A DNA stretch of 64,000 nt from Scenedesmus sp. ARA3 (lineage: Eukaryota > Chlorophyta > Chlorophyceae > Sphaeropleales > Scenedesmaceae), in assembly GCA_004335835.1 (NCBI GenBank), contig RWJK01001595.1, positions 18,964-82,963 of the forward strand. The letters are read 5' to 3'. Positions 46,915-57,783 of this stretch are shown piece after piece (the stretch's first letter is position 1; every line of letters starts with the position of its first letter). The position numbers were made by a program, and so were the translations under genes. Below the pieces are notes generated by a model. That model did no database searches, had not been told where the DNA came from, and saw only the letters and a list, made by a program, of their open reading frames with translations.

Positions 46915-47115
46915 AGGGAGAGTTTTCTTTTTGTTGTATCAGCAGTGTGCAGGCACCTGTGGGTGAATCAATGCAATCGGCAGCTTTCATTATGTGGGTG
47001 AGCTAGGTTCTGTTGCTGCAGCGGTCCCCGGGTTGTATCAGCAGGTTCTCAAAAGTTGTAAGCAACAAAAACCTGTCGACAAATCCTCGTTCCACAATAA
47101 GGGGGCAGCGAGTCC

Positions 47116-47120
47116 TTACA
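47116..47120 (-). terminator. Candidate TGTAA poly(A) signal of the plastid protein gene
   Basis: TTACA on the forward strand reads TGTAA on the transcript, about 400 bases after the stop at 47514. Confidence 0.35.
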
Positions 47121-47513
47121 GCGGCTACGATAACAGGGGTGTTCTGTAGCCGACATACCAGGCAGCACCTGCCAGCATACAGCATGCCCTGGATGAAAAA
47201 CCCGTCAAATGTGCCTCTCGCAGTAGCTGAGTGCGCTGTTGCGGCTAAAACAGTAAAATTGCAAGCAGCTGTCCAATGATGCAAGCCACTGACTTGCATT
47301 CTTGAACAGCCACTGCATACCCCAGCCACAGCAGCACAGCTACATTGTTGAGCTAGCTGCTGCGGGGCCGATGGCGTTCATGCTGTTATGGCTTGATGGG
47401 TAACTTGATGCTGCAGCTCATCAGCTGATGATGATGATGATGAGCCAGCTGCTACCAGCGCTTGCTGGCAAGCAGGCCAATAACCACCTGACTCAGCACG
47501 ACATCTAGCATTA

Positions 47514-47615
47514 CTATTCGCTGCTGCTGCTGCTGTAGGTCTTGGGCCGCAGCACCAGGTACAGCGAGGGGCCCAGCAGCGGCAGCAGGCTCAGCAGCGG
47601 CACCAGGCTGCCCCT

Positions 47616-47708
<93 letters not shown>

Positions 47709-50414
47709 CGAATGGAGCGAGGCGGTGCAGACATACAAACCCTCAGCAAAACTGTGTATTGGTGATAGTAGAGGTGGGTAGGTAGTGTGGATGCACAATC
47801 TTGAGCAGCAGCAGCCCCTGGCAGCATGTACGACATTGTTGGTGGAGCAATCAGCTACACCCTTCCCCACACCCTGGTAGGAAGCAACCCAGGCGCGTGA
47901 TTCATGCATGTGCAGCCGGCACGTGCAAACTGCTGCCGCATAAGCACAGCAAACAGTGCACAGCTGCGCAGAACTTGCTGGCAAGCCAGCTGCAGCTCCT
48001 TGGTGCAATTGGCATCACCAGTGCGGACACCAACTGCAATGCGGACACCACCTGCAAGCATACATGCATTCATTCCCCCTCCTGCCGCCGACTCACCGCT
48101 TGTCCCAGTTGCGGCCCTGCCCATCATTGCTCATCCAGAAAGGCATCAGCATGCTCACACGACATCAAACAGTGCACACAGCCTCTCTCATTTTCATCCT
48201 GGCGCAAAACGGCTCTGTTCTCTTGGTGCAGATGCATCACGCAAACGCTTGATTGAGACACACGCTACTGCCGCTCACCGCTTGTCCCAGTTGCGGCCTT
48301 GTGCATCATTGCTCATCCAAAAAGGCATCAGCAGCGTGCACAGCATGAAGTCCACACTGGTCGCGTGGCACAGCCGGCTCTCATCAAAGAATTGCAGGTA
48401 GCCCAGCCATGCATCGCCGCCAGCAGTTACTGCGTTGTAGAGCCAGTAGGCGCTGCCAGCAGCTAGCGCTGCGCCTAGCCAGGGCGTCTCTGCTGCGCGC
48501 ATGAAGAACTTGGAGCCGCCCCCCTGCACAGCAATGCAGGAAGGATTGTATTAAAAAGTTCTAACGTGCATCGGAGGTCTGCATCAGGTCAGAGGATCGT
48601 TGCACCAAGTGGTGGCGTGTGGGACCTGCTTGGGTGCTAGATGCACTGCTACTACTTGCACAGGCACCAGGTCCAGGGGCAATGCCGTGCGCTGGCGTAA
48701 ACAGCCAGGACTATGTGGTGATGGGCGCCGAGCATGTGGTGCTGCTCAGCGCTTTCATAACATGTTGTCTTCGCAGGCTGGCGCTAACTGCAACACTAAC
48801 ATACGAAGCTACATTAGACCTGCTGCTGAGGCGCTGCTGGCTTCTTGCTGCCTCACCAGCTCTTCCTCTGGCGGCGGCAGCTGCTGCTGCGGGCTCTTGG
48901 GCTCCCACAGGGCCATGTATGGGATGAGCGCATATGCGCCCAGGAACACTGAGGCACACACAAACGGCCATGCAGGCAGCTGCAGCGCAGCACACGCATG
49001 CGACAGCAGGCACACAGGCATCAGATGTGGAAGTAGGGCGGATGCTAGGCAATGGTTGCGCGTACAGCATGTTGCCACATGCATGACGTGCTGTGAGATT
49101 CCCTAACAAAGGGATGCTGGCTATCTGAGGCATGACAGCTCGCCATCTCCGCCTATGCAGTGCCCATTGGGGCCCATTACTGCCCTGCTGCTGGGGGTGC
49201 TGCTATCCCTGCTGCTGCATGTACAGCTGTAACATTGCATGGAGCAGCAAGGATGCACACCTTGTTGGAGCGAGCCCCTGGGATGAGCATCGCTGCATAC
49301 AGCAGCGGGTACAGCCCCATGAAGTTCCACACAGATGTGAACACCTCGTTCACCACAAAGGGGTCCTCAGCCTTCAGCCTGCATTGCAGGTGTACACCAA
49401 GATGTTCACAAACACGGTGTTGTTGCAGAGATGCAGCAGCAGGGGGATGAGAAGCGGGCACAGCTGCTTGTCCATTTGCAACTGTGGGGCAGTCCTAAAA
49501 GAAGGGCTGCTACCTGAATAACTGTATGGCACAGAATGCCTGCCGACTACCGTTCCGGCACCCTGATGTAGCAGCTGGATGCACGTGCATTGTATATGTG
49601 GATGAACAGCATGGCCGCAGCACGACCTTTGGGCGCTGCTGCTGCTGCTGCTGCTGCTGGCTGGCATTGCTGCTCACCCTACAAGCTTCTGCACCACAAA
49701 GGAGTCAATGGTGGGCGTCTGGTTTGGTGCCAGGAAGAACACATAGCCCATGAGGCCAGCCCACAGCGCCAGCAGGCCAGCATTGAAGGCCCAGCTGGGA
49801 GGGCCGCCTGCTGCTGCTGCATTGTCGCTGCTGCTGGTTTTGGGTGCTGGTGTGTTGCTATCGCGACAGACTGTCCTGCTGTAGCTGCACGCATTGTGGG
49901 TGAGGCAGACGCGCGGCGTCTGGTTAGCAGTCGCTTGGCTTCATGTGGTGCACATGTGCTGCACAGGTTGTGATAGCTCGCACTTGCTGCAAGTTACTCA
50001 GGTCAAGGTAGAGCCATTGCACAGCATCAAGCATCAAGCACGTTGCAGTGCTTATGTACAATCGAAAGAGCTGCATGGCTCACCGGACAGGGGTGTGTTG
50101 CTGCAGTTGCTGCTGCTGCTGTCCACCAAGCGATGGCCGCAGCCTGGTGCTTAGAACTGCAGGCTGCCGGCCAGCCTGCGCAACAAGCAGCATGCTCAGT
50201 TACATTGAAACTGTCTTGAAGGATTGAAGTCAGGCACTGGCATAGTGAGATGCTGTTGCTTCACTGCTGGTCCTGGTAGTAGTGGTGGTGATGCTGCTGC
50301 TGCTGCAGCACTCACCAGTGCGACTGGAGCCAAGCACCCGCGCCGCGCAGTGCAGGGCGCAGGACGCACGCCCAATCCAGCAGCATGCTGCAGAGATACC
50401 AATGGAGCTGCCAT
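47514..50414 (-). CDS. Plastid-targeted multi-pass membrane protein of unknown function
   Basis: Exons 50414-50316, 50175-50084, 49884-49678, 49378-49261, 48979-48857, 48523-48279 and 47613-47514 join in phase to 327 residues. The first 60 or so residues are rich in Ala, Arg, Ser and Gln with no acidic residue (MAAPLVSLQHAAGLGVRPAP), as in a chloroplast transit peptide. Hydrophobic segments follow: NAGLLALWAGLMGYVFFLAP, NFMGLYPLLYAAMLIPGA, FVCASVFLGAYALIPYMAL, a stretch in exon 6 around WLGAALAAGSAYWLYNAV, a final VPLLSLLPLLGPSLYLVL. Conserved-looking loops (DSFVVQKLVG, FFDESRLCHATSVDF, FWMSNDAQGRNW) suggest the plant/cyanobacterial family of unnamed plastid inner-membrane or thylakoid proteins; I cannot give it a name. 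The 30-unit CAG run lies in the last intron. The end of exon 6 is duplicated downstream. Confidence 0.78.
47617..47706. repeat. (CAG)30 run in the last intron of the plastid protein gene
   Basis: Thirty unbroken CAG units, the longest pure triplet run in the window. On the coding (reverse) strand it is (CTG)n, lying a few bases before the TGTAG acceptor of the last exon. Its length is likely to vary between strains. Confidence 0.9.
48085..48150 (-). repeat. Copy of the 3' end and donor of plastid gene exon 6
   Basis: About 65 bp repeat the exon 6 end at 48268-48335 with few changes, including the bases for the Met-Ser-Asn-Asp and Asn-Trp-Asp-Lys strings and the GTGAG donor. The copy lies 182 bp downstream in the transcript, within the next intron, and keeps a usable donor. 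Confidence 0.82.
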
Positions 50415-51056
50415 AATGTGCGACTGAGGTCCTGGTGTGGTCGATCAGCTGGGCGCAAAACGCATACGCGACAACCTAAACCAACCAATGATTACGTGAT
50501 AAATCATCACAAAACCAACTATGAACAGACTCGGCGGATTGGCAGGGCTCTGTCGTCAGAAGCGTCCTGTGTTTAGTCACTAGGGGTCCAGGGGTCTTGA
50601 CAACTGCTGCTGGTGGCCGCTGTCGCTTGTGATGGCGGTGTCGCAACGCAGTATGTGGAAGGAGCAATACGGTTGTGCATTTGTTCAACTTGACACAGCA
50701 TTTGCAAGCGGTAGCCACGCGTTCCTGCACTGAACCACGTCAGGCTGACTCCAGGCCCTCAGGGCCGGTGGTGTCGGGTGCAATCAAGCTAGCATGCCCC
50801 AAGAGGCCTGCTCAACTTCAGTGCTATATACAAGCACTCACTTCCTAGAGAAAACCTGCAAGAGTTGTCGCACATGGCCGTCGCAACAGATATCTTGCAG
50901 GTGCACCTGCAGCTGCACGTGCAGCAGAGCTCCTTCCTATGCGCAGCAGCGCCTGAACTTCAGGCAGAACGACGGGCTGTCGCAGCGGCTGCAGAGCTTT
51001 AAAGCGGTAAAATTTTACCACCCCAGAAGGTATGGGCGGCCCCTCATGTTCCTTCG

Positions 51057-51101
51057 CAAGACTTATGCTCTTGAGACGATAGTTCGAATCTATCCACCGC
51101 A
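51057..51101 (+). ncRNA. tRNA-like 3' half (anticodon arm plus T arm)
   Basis: CAAGA/TCTTG can form a 5-bp stem around a 7-base loop CTTATGC (T at the usual position 33, TAT in the anticodon place). Four bases later GATAG/CTATC forms a 5-bp stem around TTCGAAT, the standard T loop. A run of seven T (51119-51125) follows, as for RNA polymerase III. No matching acceptor 5' strand or D arm is seen at the right distance (GCGGT at 51004 could pair with ACCGC but is about 15 bases too far). It may be a tRNA fragment, a tRNA-derived repeat or chance. Confidence 0.3.
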
Positions 51102-51104
51102 CAA

Positions 51105-51200
51105 ATTTTATAATTACATTTTTTTATAATAAATTTTTATAATACGTTTTTAAATATGAACATTATAGGAGACTTTTTTTGCTATTATAAAATGTACCTT
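51105..51200. other. AT-rich island
   Basis: Nearly all A and T, with repeated TTATAAT strings and T runs, in otherwise GC-rich DNA. It could be an organelle-derived insertion, a decayed mobile element or a promoter-related element. No frame is coding. Confidence 0.45.
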
Positions 51201-51891
51201 TTGAGCCAGCATTGCAGGTAGTGTGCTGCTTCCTGCACGATCCGTGCAGATAGCTTTGACGCGTCACAGCCTTGCAGTGTCACTGCAAGCAACTGCTTGC
51301 AGCAGCGCTGCACCGCGCCCCATGGCCAAGGCAAGAGTCAGCAACCGGCAGATGCAAAATAGGGCGGCTGCTGGGCAAGTGCAGGTGCTATTGCGTAAAT
51401 GCATGGAGTCCTCTTGATAAATAACGGCTACCTGTCTTTGAGCACTGCTCTTACCCTTCCCAAGGGTGTCCTTGGCTGCAGGCTGCAGGGGGGCCCAAAA
51501 CTCTTCATCATTGAGTGGTGACCTCTTTTGGGAGGCATCATGACTGGCCACAGATGCTGCTGCAGCCTGGGTGCAGATCTGGTAGATGTAAAACACGACT
51601 TTCATTTATAGGATATCAGCGAGAAAAGACCATCGAAGCTCTCATGGATGTACGTCTGTTTGTAGTGCTCTTGTCAGAAAATCACTGGCAACGCGGCTGT
51701 ACAATCACAAAATGCAAAACAATATGCTTGAAACCAATTTGAACGAACGAATGGTCGGGTCTGTTTAGTCGAGTTCATGTAGAACCTCGGCGAAGGCAGG
51801 AACTGACCCGAACACACTGAACGTTGGTGGATGGTCGCTCCATGGTAAAAGCCTGCATACAGCACCTGCTTTCGGCACGACTTCGACAAAC

Positions 51892-52099
51892 ATGACATCA
51901 AAAGTACTCGATATTATGCTGGTGCAGCGATGGACGAATGTCAAGGTGAGCGTGCAGTTCTCAGTTCAGGAATCACTGCTGCTGACTGACACTATGATCA
52001 CCAGACAATCAAGATGCAAGTCAAGGCACGTCCAGTTGCACATCATGCANNNNNNNNNNNNNNNNNNNNNNNNNNNNNNNNNNNNNNNNNNNNNNNNNN

Positions 52100-52160
<61 letters not shown>

Positions 52161-52560
52161 CAGTCCTTGAGTCAGTGTATGCTGTTCTAAATCCATTCCA
52201 TCTCAAAACCTAGTCACTCCCATCAATACTGCTGCTACATCTCCTGCATCCTCTATCGCTGCCTGCCACTTGCACAGGTGCTGGAGCTAGGTGCTGGCTG
52301 CGGCCTGCTGGGCCTGCTAGTAGCGCGCAACACGCCAGCAGCAGCAGAAGTATGTCTCACAGAGCAGGCTTTCGGTGGAGCGCTGCAGCACCTGCGGCTG
52401 AATGTGCAGGCCAATAGCCACCTGCCACACATGGCCTCTGTCACGACCTGTGCATGTGACTGGACACACTTCATGGACCCGCAGCTGGTGGCGGCAGCAC
52501 GCAGCGGCGCTGGCTGCAGCCCAGCAGGTTGCGTGCAGCCGCAGCAGCAGCAGCCTGATT

Positions 52561-52599
<39 letters not shown>

Positions 52600-52640
52600 T
52601 GGTAGGTACAGGGCAGCCTCACGAGCAGGCAGCCTGCCAA

Positions 52641-52674
<34 letters not shown>

Positions 52675-53165
52675 CTCCCAGCGCTGCTGAGGTGGCTGAC
52701 ATGCGCCACCTGCTGTGCAGCCACTGGGACATCATCATAGGCAGCGACCTGGTGTACAACAGCGCAGGTGGGTGGGTGCGCCCTGCAACGGCTGCAGCAG
52801 CGTGGTGCATGGCTAGAAGGGCATGCAGTGCGCTGCGTGGCCAAGTATGTTGCCGCTGTCGCTCGACAAGTAGTATCCTGAAGATTTTACTGCAAGTTGT
52901 GCTGGAGGCGGGCAGCGTGGGACAAGCTGCAGGGCCTCGAGCTTGTTTCATGCTGTTGCAAGCATCCTCCATTGTATTTGATGTGGTGCTGCATGCTATG
53001 ACAGCAGGGAAGCCGGCCACAGCAGCTGCGGGAACAGAATTCAATGATAAAGTTGCATGTGCCACCCACACTGTGGCAACTCATGTGTGCAGGTGTCATG
53101 GGCTTCCCCCGCGTGTTAGCAGCCCTCATGCAGCCACCCAACAGCACAACAGAGCAGCAGCAGCC

Positions 53166-53212
<47 letters not shown>

Positions 53213-53436
53213 CGGTCATGTACTACGCACACACCAAGCACCGCTTTGATGCGATGGATGTGGACCTGTTTGAGCAGCTGCAGCGGCTCGGGCTGTGTGT
53301 GGCGGAGGTGGTAGAGGCGGGGCAGGAGCTGCCGCCTGCCTCCCCGCCGCCCTTCAGCAGCCTCTACCCTGAGATGCGCTGCGCGGTGTTCAGGATCAGC
53401 CGGCCTGCAGCAGCTGGCGACGAAGATGCCGCGTAG
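51892..53436 (+). CDS. METTL21-like (methyltransferase family 16) protein, interrupted by assembly gap
   Basis: Exons 52278-52767 and 53093-53436 join in phase and carry the class I methyltransferase core: motif I VLELGAGCGLLGLLVA, motif II-like CLTEQ, and WDIIIGSDLVYN, the IGSDLVY motif of lysine methyltransferases of the METTL21 type. PolyGln and polySer runs are inserted between them (52563-52600, 52644-52674) and again at 53155-53212. Known: these enzymes methylate lysines of chaperones and translation factors. An ATG exon at 51892-51945 with an AAG/GTGAGC donor in phase 0 is a possible start, but the usual N-terminal Trp-containing segment is missing; an exon may lie in the gap at 52050-52099 or nearby. 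The C-terminal exon ends at TAG 53434. Confidence 0.68.
52050..52099. other. Assembly gap (50 N) next to a CTG run
   Basis: Fifty unknown bases are followed directly by (CTG)n up to about 52160. The round size and the repeat edge suggest a placeholder where a triplet repeat could not be assembled; the true length may differ. Confidence 0.9.
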
Positions 53437-54432
53437 CTAGCCTGATGCATTTGGTCCACCAAAGTATGGTTCACAGCCTGCCGTTGAGCATCCAGTGGTA
53501 ATTGGGCAGCTGCAGCAGCTGCAGAGGGGTGGTGCACCACGCGGTGCAATCGACCGTCGACTTTGACATGGTCAGCCGCAGTTGGCATGGTCAGCCGCTG
53601 CCTCCCGGGGCAGGGCGCGCTGCTCAGCCGGCCTGTGCCTGCACTGCACACTGACATGACATGCATCTTGTAGTTGACGGTATCGGCACCTTTTGGGTGA
53701 TAGGCCCGGCCGCATAATCTGTTTGGTGCGCCTGCTGCAAGACGCAGGCGCCAATGCATGCACGTGCATTGATGCAACTCCTGTGCGTGCTCCAACGGCC
53801 AGATGTGCACCAAGGCTGCCAGAAGTGCCTCCGTTGACTGTGTCGGACAGCTGTGCCACATGGCATGCATGCATACAGTTTGCTTGATGACTTTGATCGG
53901 CTTGTACTGCCGAGCGGCGCTGAGACACATCAAGGCTCCTGGCTGTTTGAACTCCTGCTCCTGGCTGTTGGTTGCATCTTGTGGCTTGCTATCGGGTTCT
54001 CACGATATGTGAACTGAAAGAGGGGCAAGTGACTCACTCTAGGGTGGTAGCTTGCCCACCCCTGCAACAGACCTCTCTCTCTGTTTGAACAGCACTAGCT
54101 AGTGCATTATGGTGCACTCCAGGTGGCTTGCGCTGCGTGTGTACAGTATCAAGGATCGCATGGAAGACAGTACAGCACGGCCTCAAAAGCAGATGGATCC
54201 TGGACACCAGATAATACCACAGACTTCTGTATGTTACACACAATGTACAGCAAACTGTGCAAGCGTGCAACTGTAATGATTGCCGATTTCAGGCAGGAGG
54301 CATCCAGCCAGGCTTCAAGTATCCCGCTGGCCTGCCACGCGCACAGGGAATCAGGCCGAAATGACCCCGCAAGGTAAGCAGACAACACACTGCCTTGTTG
54401 TCTGTGTACAGTCTGCATCATCCTAGCTGTGC
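53437..54432. other. Convergent 3' regions, no gene seen
   Basis: Between the stops of the methyltransferase and NOP2. A forward TGTAA at 54272-54276 and a reverse one at 54237-54241 suggest that the two transcripts may overlap tail to tail. Short frames here have no motif. Confidence 0.45.
54237..54241 (-). terminator. Candidate TGTAA poly(A) signal of NOP2
   Basis: TTACA on the forward strand, about 190 bases after the NOP2 stop codon at 54433, is well placed as the chlorophyte poly(A) signal. Confidence 0.42.
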
Positions 54433-56535
54433 TTACGCCTTCTTGCCGCGCTTCACCTCTGTCCTGCTGCCCTTCCTGCTGCCCTGCTTGGCGCTGCCGT
54501 TGCCCACGCCGGCCTTGCTGGCTGCAGGCGCAGTCGCTGGCGTTGCTGCTGCTTCGGGCTGCTTCGGCTGCTGCGGCGTAGCTGCGGCCTGCTGCTGCTG
54601 CTGCTTGGGTGTTTTCTGCTGCTGCTCCTGCTGCGGCGTGTGTTGCTGCTGCTTTGGTGTTTTCTGCTGTCGCTGCTGCTGCTGCTGCTGCTTTGGTGTC
54701 GATTGCTGCTGCTGCTGTGGTGTCTTTGGCGCCTTGCCAGCAGCGGCACCATTCGCCTGCACTGGCTGCAGCCGCTCCTGCGGCTGCTGTGGCTCGGCTT
54801 GCTGCTGCTGCTGCTCCCGCTGCTGCTTCAGCTTCTTCTTGATTGAAGATATGCTGTTGGGCGTAGGAGGCAGCTTTGGCGTAACCCGCTGCTGCGCCTC
54901 GCCACCCGGCGTGCCGCCTCCTGCTTCCTGCTGCTTCTTCTTCTTTCTGCTGGCGGCGGCTGCAGCTGCTGCTGCTTCCTGCTCCTGCTGCACACGCTCC
55001 ATCTCTGCTTTGAACCACGCTGGCGGCCCCTCCTCTTCTACCTCTGCTGCTTCTGATGACCCAGCCTCATCCTCCTCATCATCTGAGTCAGCATCTGCCT
55101 CTGAATCTTCCTCGCCCTCACCGCTGCTGCTGCCAGGCTCATCTTGAGACGCACCCGCATCCTCATCCTCCTCTTCTTCACTGCTGTCGGCCCCGTGCTG
55201 CTGCTGCAGCTTCTGCTTGCGCTGCTGCTGCTGCTGCTGCTGCTGCTCGTCATCCTCGCTGTCAGAGCCGTCCATGCCCCGCTCGTGCGCCGCCTGCTGC
55301 TGCTTCTTGCCTGCTGCTGCCGCTGCTGCTGCTGCAGTGCCTGGCGCGCTGGTGGCATTGGACAGCTTCTTGAGCTTGCACACAAAGAAGCCTGCAGGCA
55401 GGCAGGCAGGAGGCGGGCAGACATGGGCAGGAGCAGCAACAATGCAGTGGTATGAGCTTACGGATGAGGCAGCAGGCAATGCAAGAGGCTGAAGCAACTG
55501 GGGCAAAGGTTTACATGCAGGCAGTGTGCTGCTGCTGCCGCCCTGTAAAGCAACACTCTGCTACATCTTGCTTTCTGCTGCCGCTGCCTCAGCGCTGCGA
55601 ACCCAGGCTCTGCTATTCCTCTGAGCAGCAGCAGCAGTATCGGCAGCACACAGCAAGCACGCATCTGCGCCGCGCGCCCTCACCATCCACATGGTACACC
55701 AGCACTGCGGTGCGCACAAGCATCTCTGCATTCTGCTTTCTGCACCAATTCTGCCGTCAAGCACGCCAACCCTCCCAGCAGCAGCAGCAGCAGCAAACAG
55801 GGACATGCATCTCACCGTCCAGGTTGTGTGCGTGCGGGTAGAAGCGCCGCGCGTGCTGCAGGCTGGGGTGGAACCTAAACTCCCGGAAGCGAGCCAGCCC
55901 GGGCCGGCCAAACTCGAGGCCACTCGGCACCACCTTGACGTGGCGCTTGCGCAGCACATAGTTGATCACATTCTCGTTTTCCTCGACCAGCATGGAGCAT
56001 GTGGAGTAGACAATGTAGCCGCCGCTGGTGCTGTTGGCGTTGACCATATCGATGGCAGCCAGAAGCAGCTGCTTCTGCAGGTGCGCGCAGCGCCAGATGT
56101 CGGCCGCGTTCTTGCTGGTCTGCGGCGGGTGCGCAAAGGGCAGATTAGCGTTGCACCGTGAGGGGTTCGCAGAGATCAAGTGGAAGCAGCAGCCACGGGA
56201 AGGTGGAAAATTGGTGATGATGCCGCATACACACTGACAAGAAATGCTGCCTGGAGGCTCTTTGTGTGTGTTGATGCGCGCAGCGCATGCGGTGTTCCTG
56301 CCAAAATCATGCAGCGCCCACAGAGCTAGCGCTGCGACCGCAAAGGCAGGGCTGCTGTGGCACGGGTTGTAGACCCGGGCGCCCACGGTGCAAACGGCAC
56401 GGCGCACAAGAGGGAACCCGTGCCATGCATGCGGCATGGCCATGCATTCGCCACAACGCATGTGTGCAACACAGGGCGGATGATCAAGGCACATCACAGC
56501 TGCATGATGCCTGGCATGCGCAACCTCCTTCCTGT

Positions 56536-56571
<36 letters not shown>

Positions 56572-57738
56572 GCACCTTGACGCTGGGGTCCTTGCTGACC
56601 ACCCCCGTGCCACTGCAGGGCGCGTCCAGCAGCACGCGGTCCACTGCGTTGCGCCCCACCACACTGGGCAGCTGCCGGCCGTCATAGTTGCACAGCACGG
56701 CGTTGGTCACGCCCAGGCGGGACAGGTTGGCGGAGATGGATTTGAGGCGGGAGGGGTTGAGCTCGTTGGCAAAGATGGTGCCTGGGGGTGCGAGGAGAAG
56801 AGAGAAAGAACAGGGTGTGCAGGGTTACATAGTGCATTCGTGGGGTCGGCTTGCATGCCACGCCAGGGCGACACACAGCTGCAGCAGCTGCTTGTTACGG
56901 AGGGTGCTAGCAGGAAACGCCCGTAGGTGAGCTGATTTCACCTGGCTGCTCAACAGAGTGCCTGCTGCTGCGACACAAACAAGGTGCTAGTATGAGCAGC
57001 AGTCCATGCAGCTACGCAGCATGCACTGCATGGTGCCATACCAATCCTACAGCCAGACCCACACAGCCCCAGCCCCAGCAGCAGCAGCAGCAGCAGTGCT
57101 CACCGCTGTTCTTCATGAGTGCCGCGATGTAGCTAGTCTTGCCGCCCGGTGCTGCCGCCACGTCCACCACAGTCTCGCCAGCCTGGGGGGCCAGCGCCAT
57201 CACTGGCATGAAGCTGCTGGCACCCTGCAACCACAGACACAAAAGGCACGAACAGGCAATTGAGAGGCATGAACGAAGAGGCACATGCACGGCATGAAGC
57301 TGCTGGCGCCCTGCAGCCAGATACACAAGAGCAATGAACAGGCAGTTTACGTCAGAACCGCAGGAATGCATAGGCAAGCGAGATGCATGAAGCATGCGCC
57401 TTCACAGGCATGAAGCTGCTGGCACCCTGCAGGCAGCAGCATGCAGCGGCAAATGTAAAGGATCAAATGTGAACAGGCATTGGCACCGCATGAATGGCTA
57501 GGCATGTGAACAGCATGACGCTGTGTATGAGAACACAGAAACATAGACAGGCAGTTGAGCGGCAAGGACAAGCAGCTGACATGCAAGGGCAACGTTGCAC
57601 TGGCGAGCAACATGGATGCAGCAACAGCAACACCAGAGCAGCAGCAGGGTTGCTTGCAGAATCATGCAGGGCGCAATAAGACGGCCCAGCTGAGGCACAC
57701 TGCAGTGAATGCATTACTAATAATATTATTATTATTAC

Positions 57739-57783
<45 letters not shown>

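Larger units (their letters stand above)
46294..47513. other. Convergent 3' regions, no gene seen
   Basis: Between the stops of the MYND gene and the plastid membrane protein gene. It holds candidate poly(A) signals for both and a short CACGTG repeat. No coding frame is supported. Confidence 0.45.
50415..51891. other. Divergent intergenic region with tRNA-like fold and AT-rich island
   Basis: Between the plastid protein start (reverse) and the first exon of the methyltransferase (forward). Open frames near 50794-51129 lack motifs. It contains a perfect 14-bp palindrome GGTAAAATTTTACC at 51006-51019, a tRNA-like 3' half at 51057-51101 and an AT-rich patch after it. Confidence 0.45.

Noticed and set aside
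50794..51129. 111-codon forward frame as the first methyltransferase exon
   Set aside because: No class I methyltransferase N-terminal pattern, and it overlaps the tRNA-like fold and the AT-rich patch.
57200..57600. CRISPR-like spaced repeats
   Set aside because: The repeats are partial exon copies with unequal spacing in a eukaryotic intron.
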